Notes: generated by a model from the sequence alone, not told the origin. A stretch of 64,000 nucleotides of DNA from an uncultured Lachnospiraceae bacterium (GCA_910579505.1 CAJTTZ010000010.1:79973-143972), one strand, 5' to 3'; counted from the stretch's first letter, positions 34,508-44,057 are shown. Numbers and translations: made by a program.

Positions 34508-35081
34508 CACTATTCCCTCCTACACACTGCCATAGAACCGTTCAAAGCGCTCTCCCCTGTCAGAAACTTTTCCGTCCTCTGAGACTTCGATCAGACTTGC
34601 AGCAAATGGTCAGACATGAAACAAAGCTGTCATTACACCGCTCATCCTACGGCTGTACAGTCGAGAATAATGAAACGCTGCATTTCTACTTTAGAAAACC
34701 GACAATTCCCCGTGCTTTTGTCTGAGTTATTTTTTACATTCTCAATTATAGCACTTTTCACCAAAAAAACCATATACAAACTGCTAAAATGTGTAAAAAT
34801 CGCTTTCCGGGATTTTCTTGTTTTGTATAATGAATATATAGTATTCACCCCCTCCCCTTAAAAAGTGCAAAATTTCGGCAATATTGCAAAAAACTCTTGC
34901 ATCCCGCCTACAAATAATAGTAAAATATAACTAAGTATATCAACACACACAGAAAACACATCATCCTTTAGGAGCTGTTACGAATTAACTTTGCAGATGA
35001 TGCAGCATAAGAAGATTTATGCGAATCGGACGGCAAGATTCATTCTATAACGGTTCCCTGGTGGGGGAAGGAGATGCTATT
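34508..35081. other. Intergenic region between chemoreceptor and plus-strand gene
   Basis: A 574-base divergent gap. It is AT-rich from about 34,660 to 34,960 and includes a possible minus-strand -10 (TATAAT on the minus strand near 34,746). It holds the plus-strand promoter at 34897-34926. TAAA-N14-GGCAATAT at 34859-34884 is a weak sigma-28-like match. No RNA gene recognised. Confidence 0.45.
34897..34926 (+). promoter_or_regulatory. Candidate housekeeping promoter for the gene at 35082
   Basis: TTGCAT, 18 bases, TAAAAT, with AT-rich flanks. It would give a leader of about 150 bases. Confidence 0.45.
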
Positions 35082-36059
35082 ATGGGAATAGGCGGAATCA
35101 CATCAACAAACAGTATGTCGGTCATGCAGATGACTTCGACCAACTTAAAAGATCACAAAAGCAACGGCATTGAAAATGAAATAACGAACGTGCAGCAGCA
35201 GATACAGAAGCTTTCTACCGAAGAAGAGCTTTCGGCTACTGAAAAAGCTGACGAAAGGAAGAAACTGCAAAAGGAAAAGTCCAGCCTTGACACAAAGCTG
35301 AAACAGCACGAGGAAGAACTTCTCCGTTCGCAGAAAAGAGAAGCCATGCTTGCCGAACTGCGCAAGGAGCAGAATCCGGCAAAGGAAGCAGATGCCGAAG
35401 ATGAAGTGCAGGAAGCGGGGGCATCCGCAAATACTGCAGAGAAGGAAAATCCGTCGGTTGACGGGCAAAAGGCGCCGTCCCTGCAGCCGGGAGACGTCAT
35501 CAGCCAGAACAGCGACGGCACCGTAATCCTGAAGGAAATCATGGTTCCTGCTGAAAACAGGGCGGACGAGGCACAGACCGATCCGGCCAAAGAAACAAAG
35601 GAAAACACCACAGCAGCAGCGGAGAAGGAGAAAGAGGACGAGACCGAATCTGATTCGGCTGCAGAGTTTAGACCGACCGCTAAGGAAATGCATGCTATGG
35701 CATCGGCAGATTCCTCCATGCAGATCGCGGCTCGTCAGGGAACTCTTGTCACCAAAACTGACGACGGCATAGCCGTTTTAAAGGGAGAGATTAAGCTGGA
35801 TGAGTATCGCGGTACAAATACAGACAGAAAGCAGGCTGAGCTGGAAAAAATGCAGAAACAGAGCCTGCGGGAATCGGCATTTCAATTCTCTCTGCTGAAC
35901 GAAGCCGACAGTTCCATGCAGGCGGCGGCGGAAACTGACAGCACAGCCAAAGTCGGCGCACAGGCAAATGCCGAGAGGACGTTCCATGTCAGCGGCCTGA
36001 GCGCTACCTTGCCGGAAGAACAGGCGGCACAGCAGGGATTTCAGGTTTCCATAGCGTAG
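35082..36059 (+). CDS. Coiled-coil protein of unknown function
   Basis: A 325-residue soluble protein I do not recognise. The N-terminus (MGIGGITSTNSMSVMQM) is Ser/Thr/Met-rich. A strong coiled coil follows (about 25-100: NVQQQIQKLSTEEELSATEK, then DTKLKQHEEELL). A long acidic, Ala/Glu/Thr-rich low-complexity middle follows, and ends with regions resembling the early part (ADSSMQIAARQGT and ADSSMQAAAETDS), an internal repeat. ATG 35082 follows GGAAGGAG. It has its own promoter and terminator. The composition resembles flagellum-associated or surface-structure proteins of this family of bacteria, but no assignment is possible. Confidence 0.72.
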   Translation: MGIGGITSTNSMSVMQMTSTNLKDHKSNGIENEITNVQQQIQKLSTEEELSATEKADERKKLQKEKSSLDTKLKQHEEELLRSQKREAMLAELRKEQNPAKEADAEDEVQEAGASANTAEKENPSVDGQKAPSLQPGDVISQNSDGTVILKEIMVPAENRADEAQTDPAKETKENTTAAAEKEKEDETESDSAAEFRPTAKEMHAMASADSSMQIAARQGTLVTKTDDGIAVLKGEIKLDEYRGTNTDRKQAELEKMQKQSLRESAFQFSLLNEADSSMQAAAETDSTAKVGAQANAERTFHVSGLSATLPEEQAAQQGFQVSIA

Positions 36060-36089
36060 TTATGATACCATATAATGGTTTTAAAAAAG

Positions 36090-36130
36090 GAGTACAGGCG
36101 GGATTGCCAAAATCCAGCCTGTACTCTTTT
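36090..36130 (+). terminator. Rho-independent terminator
   Basis: GAGTACAGGC pairs with GCCTGTACTC and is followed by TTTT. Confidence 0.85.
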
Positions 36131-36193
36131 CGTTTGTACCGATTCCTGTTATCCGATATCTACGCCCCATCCCTGACTTAAAAAGCCCGCCGT

Positions 36194-36634
36194 TTAATGG
36201 GCTGTATCTACAATGGCAATACTGGAATCTCCCTTCATCGCCTGCTCTATGACTGCTGCCTCCAGTTTCTGAAAAGATCCGTAGGAGGAAGTTGCCCCGG
36301 ACAGTGCGTCGATCTCCTCTTTTCCCTGCCCCTCTAAAAGCTGCCCCGCATAATAACGCGTATACTCGTTCGGATATGTACCCTGGACATGCAGCATGTT
36401 CTGCATATACGCGTTATCCCAGCTTTTGATAAAACCGCTGGCATTTTCCGCATTGTATTCCACGGAAACAATGCTCCCGCCTTTGACCATAATCGTGATA
36501 TATTCCTTCCAGCCATGGCTAAACTCAGAGGCCTGTGCAGTATAATAACCATCCTGCATCCCCGTCTGCTCCCCGCATGCCGTGAACAACATCATGCCCG
36601 CCAGAGTAATCGCTATGCCAAATATCCGTTTCAT
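36194..36634 (-). CDS. FMN-binding-domain lipoprotein
   Basis: A 146-residue lipoprotein. The signal peptide ends in LFTAC, so Cys20 is lipidated. The mature part resembles the FMN_bind domain: YITIMVKGGSIVSVEYNAEN and then LSGATSSYGSF, where SGATSS (112-117) matches the (D/S)GATxS/T motif at which flavin transferase attaches FMN covalently to Thr. It acts outside the membrane, perhaps in extracellular electron transfer. Its ATG overlaps the TGA of the chemoreceptor gene, so the two are translationally coupled. Whether a flavin transferase gene (apbE) exists elsewhere cannot be seen. Confidence 0.83.
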   Translation of the reverse strand: MKRIFGIAITLAGMMLFTACGEQTGMQDGYYTAQASEFSHGWKEYITIMVKGGSIVSVEYNAENASGFIKSWDNAYMQNMLHVQGTYPNEYTRYYAGQLLEGQGKEEIDALSGATSSYGSFQKLEAAVIEQAMKGDSSIAIVDTAH

Positions 36635-38667
36635 CTGTCATATTCCTCCTTCAAAGCAAATTTCCCAACCTGCGCCTGAAGCTCCTCGGCCTCCTTCGCC
36701 AGAAGTCCACTGGACTGACTTGTTCCCCCTGCATTCTGGAGGTTTCTGTCCGCAATGGCAGATATGGTCGCAATGCGCGCTTCCATACTGATCAGCGCGT
36801 CCTCCTGCCCCTGCACTGCCGCCACAAGCTGGTCTGAAATTTCGCTGATCTCCGTGGAGACGCCATAGATGGAACGCAGCGACTTCGCCGTGCTGGCGTT
36901 CAACGCCACGCCCGTTTGGATGACGGTTCTGGTATTTTCAACAATTTCCATTGCGCTCTGGGCAGCCTTGGCGCTTTTGCCTGCCAGATCCTTTACCTCC
37001 TCCGCCACAACAGCAAATCCTTTGCCCGCGCTTCCGGCATGAGCCGCTTCCACAGACGCGTTCAGTGCCAAAATGCTTGTCTGGAACGCGATATCGTCAA
37101 TGGACTTAGCAATGGTCGTAATCTCCTGCGCCTTTGCACTTATTTCGTCCATTGCGTTGGAAAGGGCCGTCATCTGGTCATTTGCCTCCTGCACCTTACT
37201 TGTAATTTCCACAGTCATGGTACGGGTCTGTCTGCTGCTCTCAGTAACATTGACAAGCTGTTCCTTCACATGCGTCACATCGCCAACCAGCGCCTCTGTC
37301 TCCTGATTCTGCTCCAAAGACGCCTCGTGGAGCTGTCCCGACTGTCCGCTCAACTCATCCGCCATGCTGGCAAGACGGGTCGCTGCCGCACGGAAGCCCA
37401 TGATAGTCTCGTTCATGGACTGCAGGATATTGCCAAGGCTGTTTCGTATCTGCGTAAAGTCTCCCCTGTATTCCACATGGGGTTCTATCTGCAGATTCCC
37501 GTCTGCGACCCCGCTGAGTACCTGACGGATATCCGATATGTACTGCTTGACACTCTCTACCGTGTCGGCCAGCGTTTCGGTCATAATCTCAAGCTCATCC
37601 CCGGATCTCAAATTGATCACATCTGTATGCAGATCTCCGTCTGCCAGAGAAACCATCCGATTTGTCACGTTCTTAACCGGCCTTGAGATGGAGCGGGCCA
37701 TCTTCAGAATCAGCAGAATGGAAATCACCAGCACCACCAGCGTACATATCCCTGCCACTACCATCGCCCGGTCAATCAGATTGTCATAATCTTCCTTTGG
37801 CACCTGAATCACTAACGACCACTGTGTGCCGCGGACAGGGGAAAAAGCCACCAGCATATCCTGCCCGTCAATGACAAATTCTGTGGCTCCCGTCTCTCCA
37901 GTCGTCACACCCTTTATGGCTTCCTCATTGCCATTGCCGCCACTGAGCTCCAACAGCGTAGCCCCGGCTTTCACCTTCTCCTGATCCGGGTGTCCCGTGA
38001 CAATCCCTTCCCGGTTAACCATATAAGCCATGCCATGCTTACCTATGTTAATACTGCTGAGCACATCGTTCAGCGCGTCATATTTGTAGACGCCTACCAC
38101 ATAGCTGGCGGTCTCACCCTCCACTTTTACGGGCATCCCGATCGTGATTCCGAGCACATCCCCAAAAATGGTTTTTGTATAGGTAGTCAGATTATCTGTC
38201 TCCTGCAAAAGCGCCAGAAAATCAGCATTCAAGCTCTTGGGCGCACCGTCCATGCCCTCAACCAGACTACCGTTCAGGTCATACAGGGCAATCGTTTGAA
38301 ATTCATAGATCTCGGATGCTTCTGTCAATACGGCTTTCCAACTTTCCGTTTCCGCATCTGCCCCAGAAAACGCCTCTGTGTCTCCCCCAAAGCCGACTAT
38401 GCTCATTCTCGAATCCCCGGCAATCACCATCATTCGATCCGCCAGCATATGGATATTTGCTTCCACAGTCTTAGCTGACTGCCTTGCCATAGGCTGCAGA
38501 CTGTCCAGCAAAATGCTGTTCGCAAGTGACTGCATGGAAAGAGCCATAATCACGCAGCACACTGCCACCAGTACCAGAATATTGAGCGTAGTATTCCTCA
38601 ATATTCTTCCATTGAGACTCCTTCTCATCCTGTGTCCATCGCGGGAGTCCGGCTTTTTTGTAACCAT
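36631..38667 (-). CDS. Methyl-accepting chemotaxis protein with Cache-type sensor domain
   Basis: A 678-residue chemoreceptor. TM1 at about 27-50 is followed by an outer domain of about 240 residues that looks like a double Cache fold (FQTIALYDLNGSLVEG, GIPMKVEGETASYVVGVYKYD-like stretches, and GMAYMVNREGIVTGHP), a sensor for small molecules. TM2 lies near 295-318, then HAMP, and the signalling tip ILALNASVEAAHAGSAGKGFAVVAEE, written here in part as LNASVEAAHAGSAGKGF. GGAGCG precedes ATG 38667. It overlaps the FMN-binding lipoprotein gene, suggesting joint sensing. Confidence 0.94.
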   Translation of the reverse strand: MVTKKPDSRDGHRMRRSLNGRILRNTTLNILVLVAVCCVIMALSMQSLANSILLDSLQPMARQSAKTVEANIHMLADRMMVIAGDSRMSIVGFGGDTEAFSGADAETESWKAVLTEASEIYEFQTIALYDLNGSLVEGMDGAPKSLNADFLALLQETDNLTTYTKTIFGDVLGITIGMPVKVEGETASYVVGVYKYDALNDVLSSINIGKHGMAYMVNREGIVTGHPDQEKVKAGATLLELSGGNGNEEAIKGVTTGETGATEFVIDGQDMLVAFSPVRGTQWSLVIQVPKEDYDNLIDRAMVVAGICTLVVLVISILLILKMARSISRPVKNVTNRMVSLADGDLHTDVINLRSGDELEIMTETLADTVESVKQYISDIRQVLSGVADGNLQIEPHVEYRGDFTQIRNSLGNILQSMNETIMGFRAAATRLASMADELSGQSGQLHEASLEQNQETEALVGDVTHVKEQLVNVTESSRQTRTMTVEITSKVQEANDQMTALSNAMDEISAKAQEITTIAKSIDDIAFQTSILALNASVEAAHAGSAGKGFAVVAEEVKDLAGKSAKAAQSAMEIVENTRTVIQTGVALNASTAKSLRSIYGVSTEISEISDQLVAAVQGQEDALISMEARIATISAIADRNLQNAGGTSQSSGLLAKEAEELQAQVGKFALKEEYDR

Positions 38668-38780
38668 TTACACATCGCTCCTTTTTCAATATTTCGATGT
38701 TATCATACCACGAACAAACAATAAAAGGAAGTCCTTTCTGGTACTTTTGACACAATGCTTTTGCGGTTCAGGCTGACCGC

Positions 38781-40463
38781 CTAATCGTGCTCCACCAGCA
38801 TCTCATAAGTCACCCCGTACTTCTTCGCGATATCTCCCGCATAGGACATGCCCTCCGGCGGCGCCATTGCAATTTTGAAGGAACGGTTGCCGCCGTCCGC
38901 CTTTACAATAAGCGAAACTGCCTTCACAGAATCATATGGCCGGTTCAATTCTTCCAGCTCAAAGGCAAGCTTATGCATATGGGTGTTGTAAATGGTTCGG
39001 ACTCCCTTTGAAAGAATCGCCCTGACCGCATCCTTTGCTATGAAATACCCCTCCTCAAAAGAAGTCGTGGAAAACGTCTCGTTGAGCAGCAGCAAGCTGT
39101 TCTTCGTGCTGTCCGAATAAATCTGCCGAAACCGCCTGCACTCTTCGCCCAGTCGTCCCAGATCCATAGTTTTGTCCTCGTCGGCCGGAAAATGCGTGTA
39201 AATACAGTCAGCCGGCTGGAACGCGAAGGACTCCGCCGGCACGAAAATGCCGCCCTGCGCTAGCGCAAACAAAAGGCCGACTGCCTGTGTGACCGTCGTC
39301 TTCCCGCCCCGGTTCGCGCCTGTCAGCACATAGACCAGATGCGCTTTGTCAAAGTCCAGGTCATTTGCAACGACCGTCTCCTGCTTCTGCGCGACCGCCG
39401 CCGCAAGCTTCAGGTTGTAAAACGCTTTCGCGCGCATCATGCGCTCTCCCGCTTCTTCCGCCGCCAAAGTCCCCTTGCAAAAGCGCAGTCCCTGGCCGCT
39501 TAACTTTTCTATGTACTGTACAAAGCGGACATAGTAAATAAATTCCGGGATCAGGTCCGTAATCTCCGTGATGGTCACGGACACATATCTGTCCAGCACG
39601 CTTTTCAGCTTTTTTACGACCGCCGAGAGCATCTGGTTCGTGACACGGTTCATATACCGCGGCACGTCCTCCATCATATCGCCCTCGGGGATCAGCGCGA
39701 TTCCCCGGACAGGAATGATATCCGGCATTTTGGCCGTCTCGGCGGCAAAGGGATGAAACTTATACTCTTCCTTCCACTCCGTGTCCGGCTTTACGGCTTC
39801 CTTCATGGAAATTTTTTCGCAGAAGTGATCAAGGATATTTGATTTGGTAAAATATCTGCTGTTGATGGAAATCAGTCCGATCCCGTCCGCCTCAAAGCGG
39901 TCGTTTAAGTTGATGCCCACCGTAACGCTCTTAAGCTCCGCCGTCGTTGCCCGCAGAGCGGCAATATCCTTCTTCAATTCCGAAAACCCGTTATCATGGT
40001 ATAACCCGTCAACATATTCCTTTAAATGAAGCAGCCCCTCCGAGTGCACCTGCGCATCCGAAAGACTTTTGAAAATAGCTTCCACACACTGGATATAGTC
40101 CTTCATTTCATCCAGACGGTGCATGAGGTCCCACACATTCGCCGCCTCCTCAAAAGTCTTGCCGATACTCCCGTAATCGCGCAGGAAATTGATCTGATCC
40201 AGAATGCGCAGCATCTCGTCTCGCATCGCCTCATTTCGGTAAATGTCCTCGAAAACGTCGCTGCGGTACTTCGTCACCTCGGGGCTGTCCGTCATTTTGG
40301 AAAGAATGGAAAGAAACAGCGTGCGCTCCTGCTTCTTCTCCGTGACCTGTTCGCACAGATAGTCCAATCCCAGATCGTGTATGGACGCCTCCGATAAGAC
40401 TTTATAGTCCGGCGTAAATCCGGGCGGCGATAACAGACTGATGGCTTTTTCGTTATGATTCAT
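38781..40463 (-). CDS. MutS-related ATPase with altered Walker motifs
   Basis: A 560-residue protein with the MutS core (helical lever/clamp region to about 350, then the ATPase). Walker A reads TGANRGGKTT instead of TGPNMGGKST, and the Walker B region reads LLLLNETFSTTS where canonical MutS has D-E-x-GRGTS, so the Mg-binding Asp is Asn. The final TIYNTHMHKLAFE resembles the ATFATHY-type segment. It lacks the mismatch-binding domain I and the MutS2 Smr domain. Probably a MutS-like protein of non-mismatch function. GGAGG lies before ATG 40463. Confidence 0.8.
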   Translation of the reverse strand: MNHNEKAISLLSPPGFTPDYKVLSEASIHDLGLDYLCEQVTEKKQERTLFLSILSKMTDSPEVTKYRSDVFEDIYRNEAMRDEMLRILDQINFLRDYGSIGKTFEEAANVWDLMHRLDEMKDYIQCVEAIFKSLSDAQVHSEGLLHLKEYVDGLYHDNGFSELKKDIAALRATTAELKSVTVGINLNDRFEADGIGLISINSRYFTKSNILDHFCEKISMKEAVKPDTEWKEEYKFHPFAAETAKMPDIIPVRGIALIPEGDMMEDVPRYMNRVTNQMLSAVVKKLKSVLDRYVSVTITEITDLIPEFIYYVRFVQYIEKLSGQGLRFCKGTLAAEEAGERMMRAKAFYNLKLAAAVAQKQETVVANDLDFDKAHLVYVLTGANRGGKTTVTQAVGLLFALAQGGIFVPAESFAFQPADCIYTHFPADEDKTMDLGRLGEECRRFRQIYSDSTKNSLLLLNETFSTTSFEEGYFIAKDAVRAILSKGVRTIYNTHMHKLAFELEELNRPYDSVKAVSLIVKADGGNRSFKIAMAPPEGMSYAGDIAKKYGVTYEMLVEHD

Positions 40464-40655
40464 GGCGGTTCCTCCGGCGGTTGTTTTTTCCCTTATACTT
40501 CCCTATGCTCCATTCTACATCAATTACCCCTCAAAGGAAACAGAAACCGCCCATCACAAAATAAATCTTCCCCTCATTTCAAAAGTGTGATATAATACCG
40601 TCGGCTTTAGGAATCATTGCAGGGACATAAACAGGACAAAAGCAAGAGACGTAAG

Positions 40656-41060
40656 ATGACAGACAAGGGAAAACGCAGCTTAATCAGCATATTTATAATC
40701 TTATCGCTGCTCTTCGCGGGCATGTATGTAATTGCAGACCCGGCAGAAGATTTCTTTGCGTCCGGCTTGACGGGAACTATATCCGAAAACCTCGCTCCTG
40801 TCCACTCCGATACCTATAACGACGCGATCGGCACGACAGAGCTTCCCGCCATACAAAGTATGGAACTGCAGGCGCGGTCAGGGTATCAGCAGCAGTACAG
40901 GGAAGTCAATGAGTCCCTTTCTCTGCCCTGCCTCGGCATTGATTCTGTATCAAAGGGAAAATTTCATAGAAACCATACGGCAACATATTTATTCTGCCAG
41001 ACACAAAATGAGCGGATTACGGAATCCGTCTATCAGTCTGACGGCAAAAAGCGAATCTAA
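40656..41060 (+). CDS. Small single-span membrane or secreted protein, unknown
   Basis: A 134-residue protein with a hydrophobic N-terminal segment (about residues 8-26, SLISIFIILSLLFAGMYV), a possible signal anchor, and no recognisable domain after it. No good ribosome site precedes ATG 40656, and an upstream TTG at 40617 is an alternative start. A TATAAT at 40591-40596 may be its -10. The end of the protein (from about residue 95) looks less coding-like, so it may be a worn gene. It is followed 63 bases later by the permease gene. Confidence 0.45.
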   Translation: MTDKGKRSLISIFIILSLLFAGMYVIADPAEDFFASGLTGTISENLAPVHSDTYNDAIGTTELPAIQSMELQARSGYQQQYREVNESLSLPCLGIDSVSKGKFHRNHTATYLFCQTQNERITESVYQSDGKKRI

Positions 41061-41123
41061 AACTGTATCTTTACAAATAGGAAATGCATCATTTAATAAC
41101 AGTTTTAGAAAGAAGGGAAATAT

Positions 41124-42479
41124 ATGTTGGCACAGGTTGTTGCAGTAATCATTTTTATTGCAATGTTTCTTTTTATTGTGACCGAAATTGTGGAAAGACA
41201 TGTAGTTTCGCTTGTCTGCGCACTGTTGACGGTCCTTTTTGTATTTGGTCTGGGAATGCACAGCATGACGGCGGTGATCGAGACGCTGAACATTAAGAGC
41301 ATTTTTACGCCGGAGTTCTGGTATCTGTCGGGCGAGACGGCAGGAAGCAGCACCGGCATCAACTGGGAGACGATCCTGTTTATCTTCGGCATGATGGTTA
41401 TGGTGGAGGGCATGGCGCGCGTCGGCTTTTTCAGATGGCTCTGTATGCGCATCGCTAAACTTGTGAAATATCAGGTGATACCGCTCTTTATCACCTTTAT
41501 GATCTTATCAACCATACTGGCAATGTTTATCGACAGCATCACCGTGATTCTGTTCTTGGCCGCCGTGACGATAGAGCTATCGCAGCTTTTGAAATTCAAT
41601 CCGGTCCCCATGATCCTGTCCGAGATTTTCTGCGCGAATCTGGGCGGTTCGGCTACCATGTGCGGCGATCCGCCCAATATTATCATCGGTACCTCGCTTG
41701 GGTATTCTTTTACGGACTTTGTGACAAACACGGGCGTGATCGCAGGCGTCTGCCTGATTGCGGTACTGTTTTATTTTTATCTGATCTTTCGCAGAGAACT
41801 GAAAGGGAACGCTTCAGAGACCGTGGATTACAGCAGCCTGCCAAGCCCGGAATCCACCATTACCGACAAAAAGGGATTTGCGGTGAGCTGTGTGATCTTT
41901 GCCGCCGCGGTTGTTCTCCTGGTCACCCACGCGCAGACAGGACTTACCGTTTCCACAATCGGCTGTCTTGTGGCGGCTGCCACCTTGATCACCTCATGGA
42001 AATATGCCGCACAGTTATTAAAAAAAGTGGACTATAAAACGCTGCTGTTCTTCATCGGCCTGTTTGTCGTGATCGGCGGACTGGAACAGACGGGAATCCT
42101 GGAGATCATGGCGGGATTTATCGGCAGGATCAGCGGCGGAAACGTCATGGTCATGGTCGCGATCATCATATGGCTGTCCGCAGTTGTCAGCGCCTTTGTG
42201 GATAATATCCCGTTTGCCACCACGATGATACCGATCATTAAGAGTCTGTCCGCTGCATACGGCGTCGATCTGTCCATGCTCTCCTGGACGCTGGCAATGG
42301 GGACGGATATCGGCGGAAGCGCCACACCCATAGGCGCGTCGGCAAATGTGGTCGGCGTCGCGACGGCATCGCGGGAAGGTTATGTGATCAAATGGGGACT
42401 TTACTGTAAAAAAATGATGCCGGCAACGATACTTGTTGTCCTGCTATCCATGCTTTTGATTTATTTCCGATATTTATAA
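41124..42479 (+). CDS. ArsB/NhaD-type anion or ion permease (IT superfamily)
   Basis: A 451-residue membrane protein with about ten to twelve helices. It belongs to the ion transporter superfamily (ArsB, NhaD, SLC13). The characteristic half-repeat motifs are visible: ANLGGSATMCGDPPN (about 175-190) and, in the second half, GTDIGGSATPIGASANV (about 393-410), which are the re-entrant substrate loops. The substrate could be arsenite, Na+/H+, citrate or another anion; no arsenic genes are nearby. GAAGGGAAA precedes ATG 41124. The downstream kinase-like gene begins 15 bases after the stop and is co-transcribed. Confidence 0.9.
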   Translation: MLAQVVAVIIFIAMFLFIVTEIVERHVVSLVCALLTVLFVFGLGMHSMTAVIETLNIKSIFTPEFWYLSGETAGSSTGINWETILFIFGMMVMVEGMARVGFFRWLCMRIAKLVKYQVIPLFITFMILSTILAMFIDSITVILFLAAVTIELSQLLKFNPVPMILSEIFCANLGGSATMCGDPPNIIIGTSLGYSFTDFVTNTGVIAGVCLIAVLFYFYLIFRRELKGNASETVDYSSLPSPESTITDKKGFAVSCVIFAAAVVLLVTHAQTGLTVSTIGCLVAAATLITSWKYAAQLLKKVDYKTLLFFIGLFVVIGGLEQTGILEIMAGFIGRISGGNVMVMVAIIIWLSAVVSAFVDNIPFATTMIPIIKSLSAAYGVDLSMLSWTLAMGTDIGGSATPIGASANVVGVATASREGYVIKWGLYCKKMMPATILVVLLSMLLIYFRYL

Positions 42480-42494
42480 GGGGAGGTGGAACGA

Positions 42495-43088
42495 ATGGAA
42501 AAGCAATTGATTATTTCCGTTGGAAGGGAGTACGGCAGCGGCGGGCACGAAATCGCGGAGAAACTGGCGAATCACTATGGCATCCAGCTGCTCGACCACA
42601 ATCTTCTCGACGAGATTGCCGCGAAAAAGAACGTGAAGATGGATCATCTGAGAGAATTGGATGAGAAACATAAAAATCCGCTGTCTTCCAGGACAGTGAG
42701 AGGTTACAGCAGTTCGCCCGAGGAAAATCTGCTGTACCTGCAGTTTGACTATCTGCGGGACAAGGCGGATTCAGGGGAATCCTTCGTGATCGTAGGGCGG
42801 TGCAGCGAGACGATCCTGAAACAGTATGAAAGCATGGTATCCATATTTATTCTTGCCGACCGCGAAAAGAGGACCGAGCGCATCATGCGGCTGTACCACC
42901 TGACCGAAAGTGAGGCCGTCAAAAAGATCCGCGAGAAAGATACAAGCCGCAGACGCTACCATAACAGTTTCTGCGTCGGGAAATGGGGCGACTGCCGAAA
43001 TTACGACGTCTCCCTAAACAGCAGCAAACTTGGCATCGACGGTTCCGTCAAACTGCTGACGGAGTATATTGACAGGCGGAGACAGTAA
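42495..43088 (+). CDS. Cytidylate-kinase-like family protein
   Basis: A 197-residue P-loop kinase of the cytidylate-kinase-like (Cytidylate_kin2) group. SVGREYGSGGHEIAEKLA is the nucleotide-binding loop; the lid region is REKDTSRRRYHNSFCVGKWGD. The cytidylate kinase itself is usually 220 residues with a different lid, so the substrate is not assured. GGGGAGG eight bases upstream supports ATG 42495 over GTG 42486. Pairing with an ion permease is unusual, and the reason is unknown. A strong hairpin follows at 43091. Confidence 0.88.
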   Translation: MEKQLIISVGREYGSGGHEIAEKLANHYGIQLLDHNLLDEIAAKKNVKMDHLRELDEKHKNPLSSRTVRGYSSSPEENLLYLQFDYLRDKADSGESFVIVGRCSETILKQYESMVSIFILADREKRTERIMRLYHLTESEAVKKIREKDTSRRRYHNSFCVGKWGDCRNYDVSLNSSKLGIDGSVKLLTEYIDRRRQ

Positions 43089-43090
43089 AA

Positions 43091-43137
43091 ATGGAGCTGC
43101 CGGCGCGCCCGATTCAGGGCGCCCCCGGCAGCTCCAT
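43091..43137. terminator. Strong terminator hairpin between convergent genes
   Basis: ATGGAGCTGCCGG pairs with CCGGCAGCTCCAT with an inner GCGCCC/GGGCGC stem. T-run on the minus strand (ATTTTTAC) favours termination of the MotB-like gene. Confidence 0.85.
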
Positions 43138-43139
43138 TC

Positions 43140-44057
43140 CTACTCTAAAATCCCCGCCATTTTCTCTATCATCTCGTCTTCCTTCAGCCGGAACTTAATC
43201 TCCACCCTTCTGGATGCCGGCATATCCACCTCCTCCGTCGGGCTGCCGAAAGCGTCCTTCTTGTAAACCGGGGTGCTCCACGATTTCCCGTTGACGGTAA
43301 GAATTTTCTGCAGCTGCTCAATTTCCGTCTCACTGAGCCCGTTTCTTTTGTTCAGACAGAAATCCGCCACGGCTTTGGCGCGTTCGTAGGACAGTTCCAT
43401 ATTGCTCTGGTAGCCGCCGTCCGTGTCCGTATGTCCCTCGATGATGATCTCCGCAATGTACTCCCGGAACTGGTCCTGCAGCAGTACATCCAGATACATC
43501 GGGATAATATTCTTTAACGTCTCCCTGCTGTCCGCGGTGAGGGAAGCGCTGTTGTAGCGGAAAAGCACATCGGAAGAAAATGTGATGGAACCCGTCTGGG
43601 CGTCCACCTTCATGGTGGAATTGCTGAAAGCCGACTGCAGCGCCCCGATGATATCCGTGCGGATACCGACAATATCCTGCAGTTCCTGCTTGGTCGTTGT
43701 CAGCTCCTGTCTGGCATCCTCGATCTCCAGATAGGCGTTGTCCAGTTCTTCCTGCGTCAAAGCCGCCTGATCGTATGCCTGCTGCAACTGCGCCAGAGAA
43801 GAGGCAAGCTCCTCGTTTGACTTCTCCAGTTCCGCCTTGGAGAGCTCTAAGTCCGCTATGGTCGCATCCAGCTCGCTCTGCGCCGCGTTCAGTTCCAGCC
43901 TTGTCTGATCCAGGTCATCCGTTTTCTGCCTGTAAACGGCAAGGGTGATCGCTATCATCAAAATGAAAATCAGCAGAAGCGCCGCCATCATATCCGAGTA
44001 GGACTGCCAGTAGCTGTGCTCTGCAAAAGCCTCCCTGTTCCTGCTTCTATTTCTCAT
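43140..44057 (-). CDS. MotB/OmpA-domain protein, ZorB-like motor subunit
   Basis: A 305-residue protein. The N-terminal membrane helix has YWQSYSDMMAALLLIFIL, with Asp22 in the position of the proton-carrying Asp of MotB. A coiled coil spans about 45-140. A C-terminal OmpA/MotB peptidoglycan-binding domain shows ITFSSDVLFRYNSASLT and EIIIEGHTDTDG (about 160-295), and the end is RRVEIKF. The architecture matches stator subunits and ZorB of the Zorya defence system. It overlaps the MotA-like gene by 11 bases. No ZorC, ZorD or ZorE gene lies next to it. Confidence 0.87.
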   Translation of the reverse strand: MRNRSRNREAFAEHSYWQSYSDMMAALLLIFILMIAITLAVYRQKTDDLDQTRLELNAAQSELDATIADLELSKAELEKSNEELASSLAQLQQAYDQAALTQEELDNAYLEIEDARQELTTTKQELQDIVGIRTDIIGALQSAFSNSTMKVDAQTGSITFSSDVLFRYNSASLTADSRETLKNIIPMYLDVLLQDQFREYIAEIIIEGHTDTDGGYQSNMELSYERAKAVADFCLNKRNGLSETEIEQLQKILTVNGKSWSTPVYKKDAFGSPTEEVDMPASRRVEIKFRLKEDEMIEKMAGILE

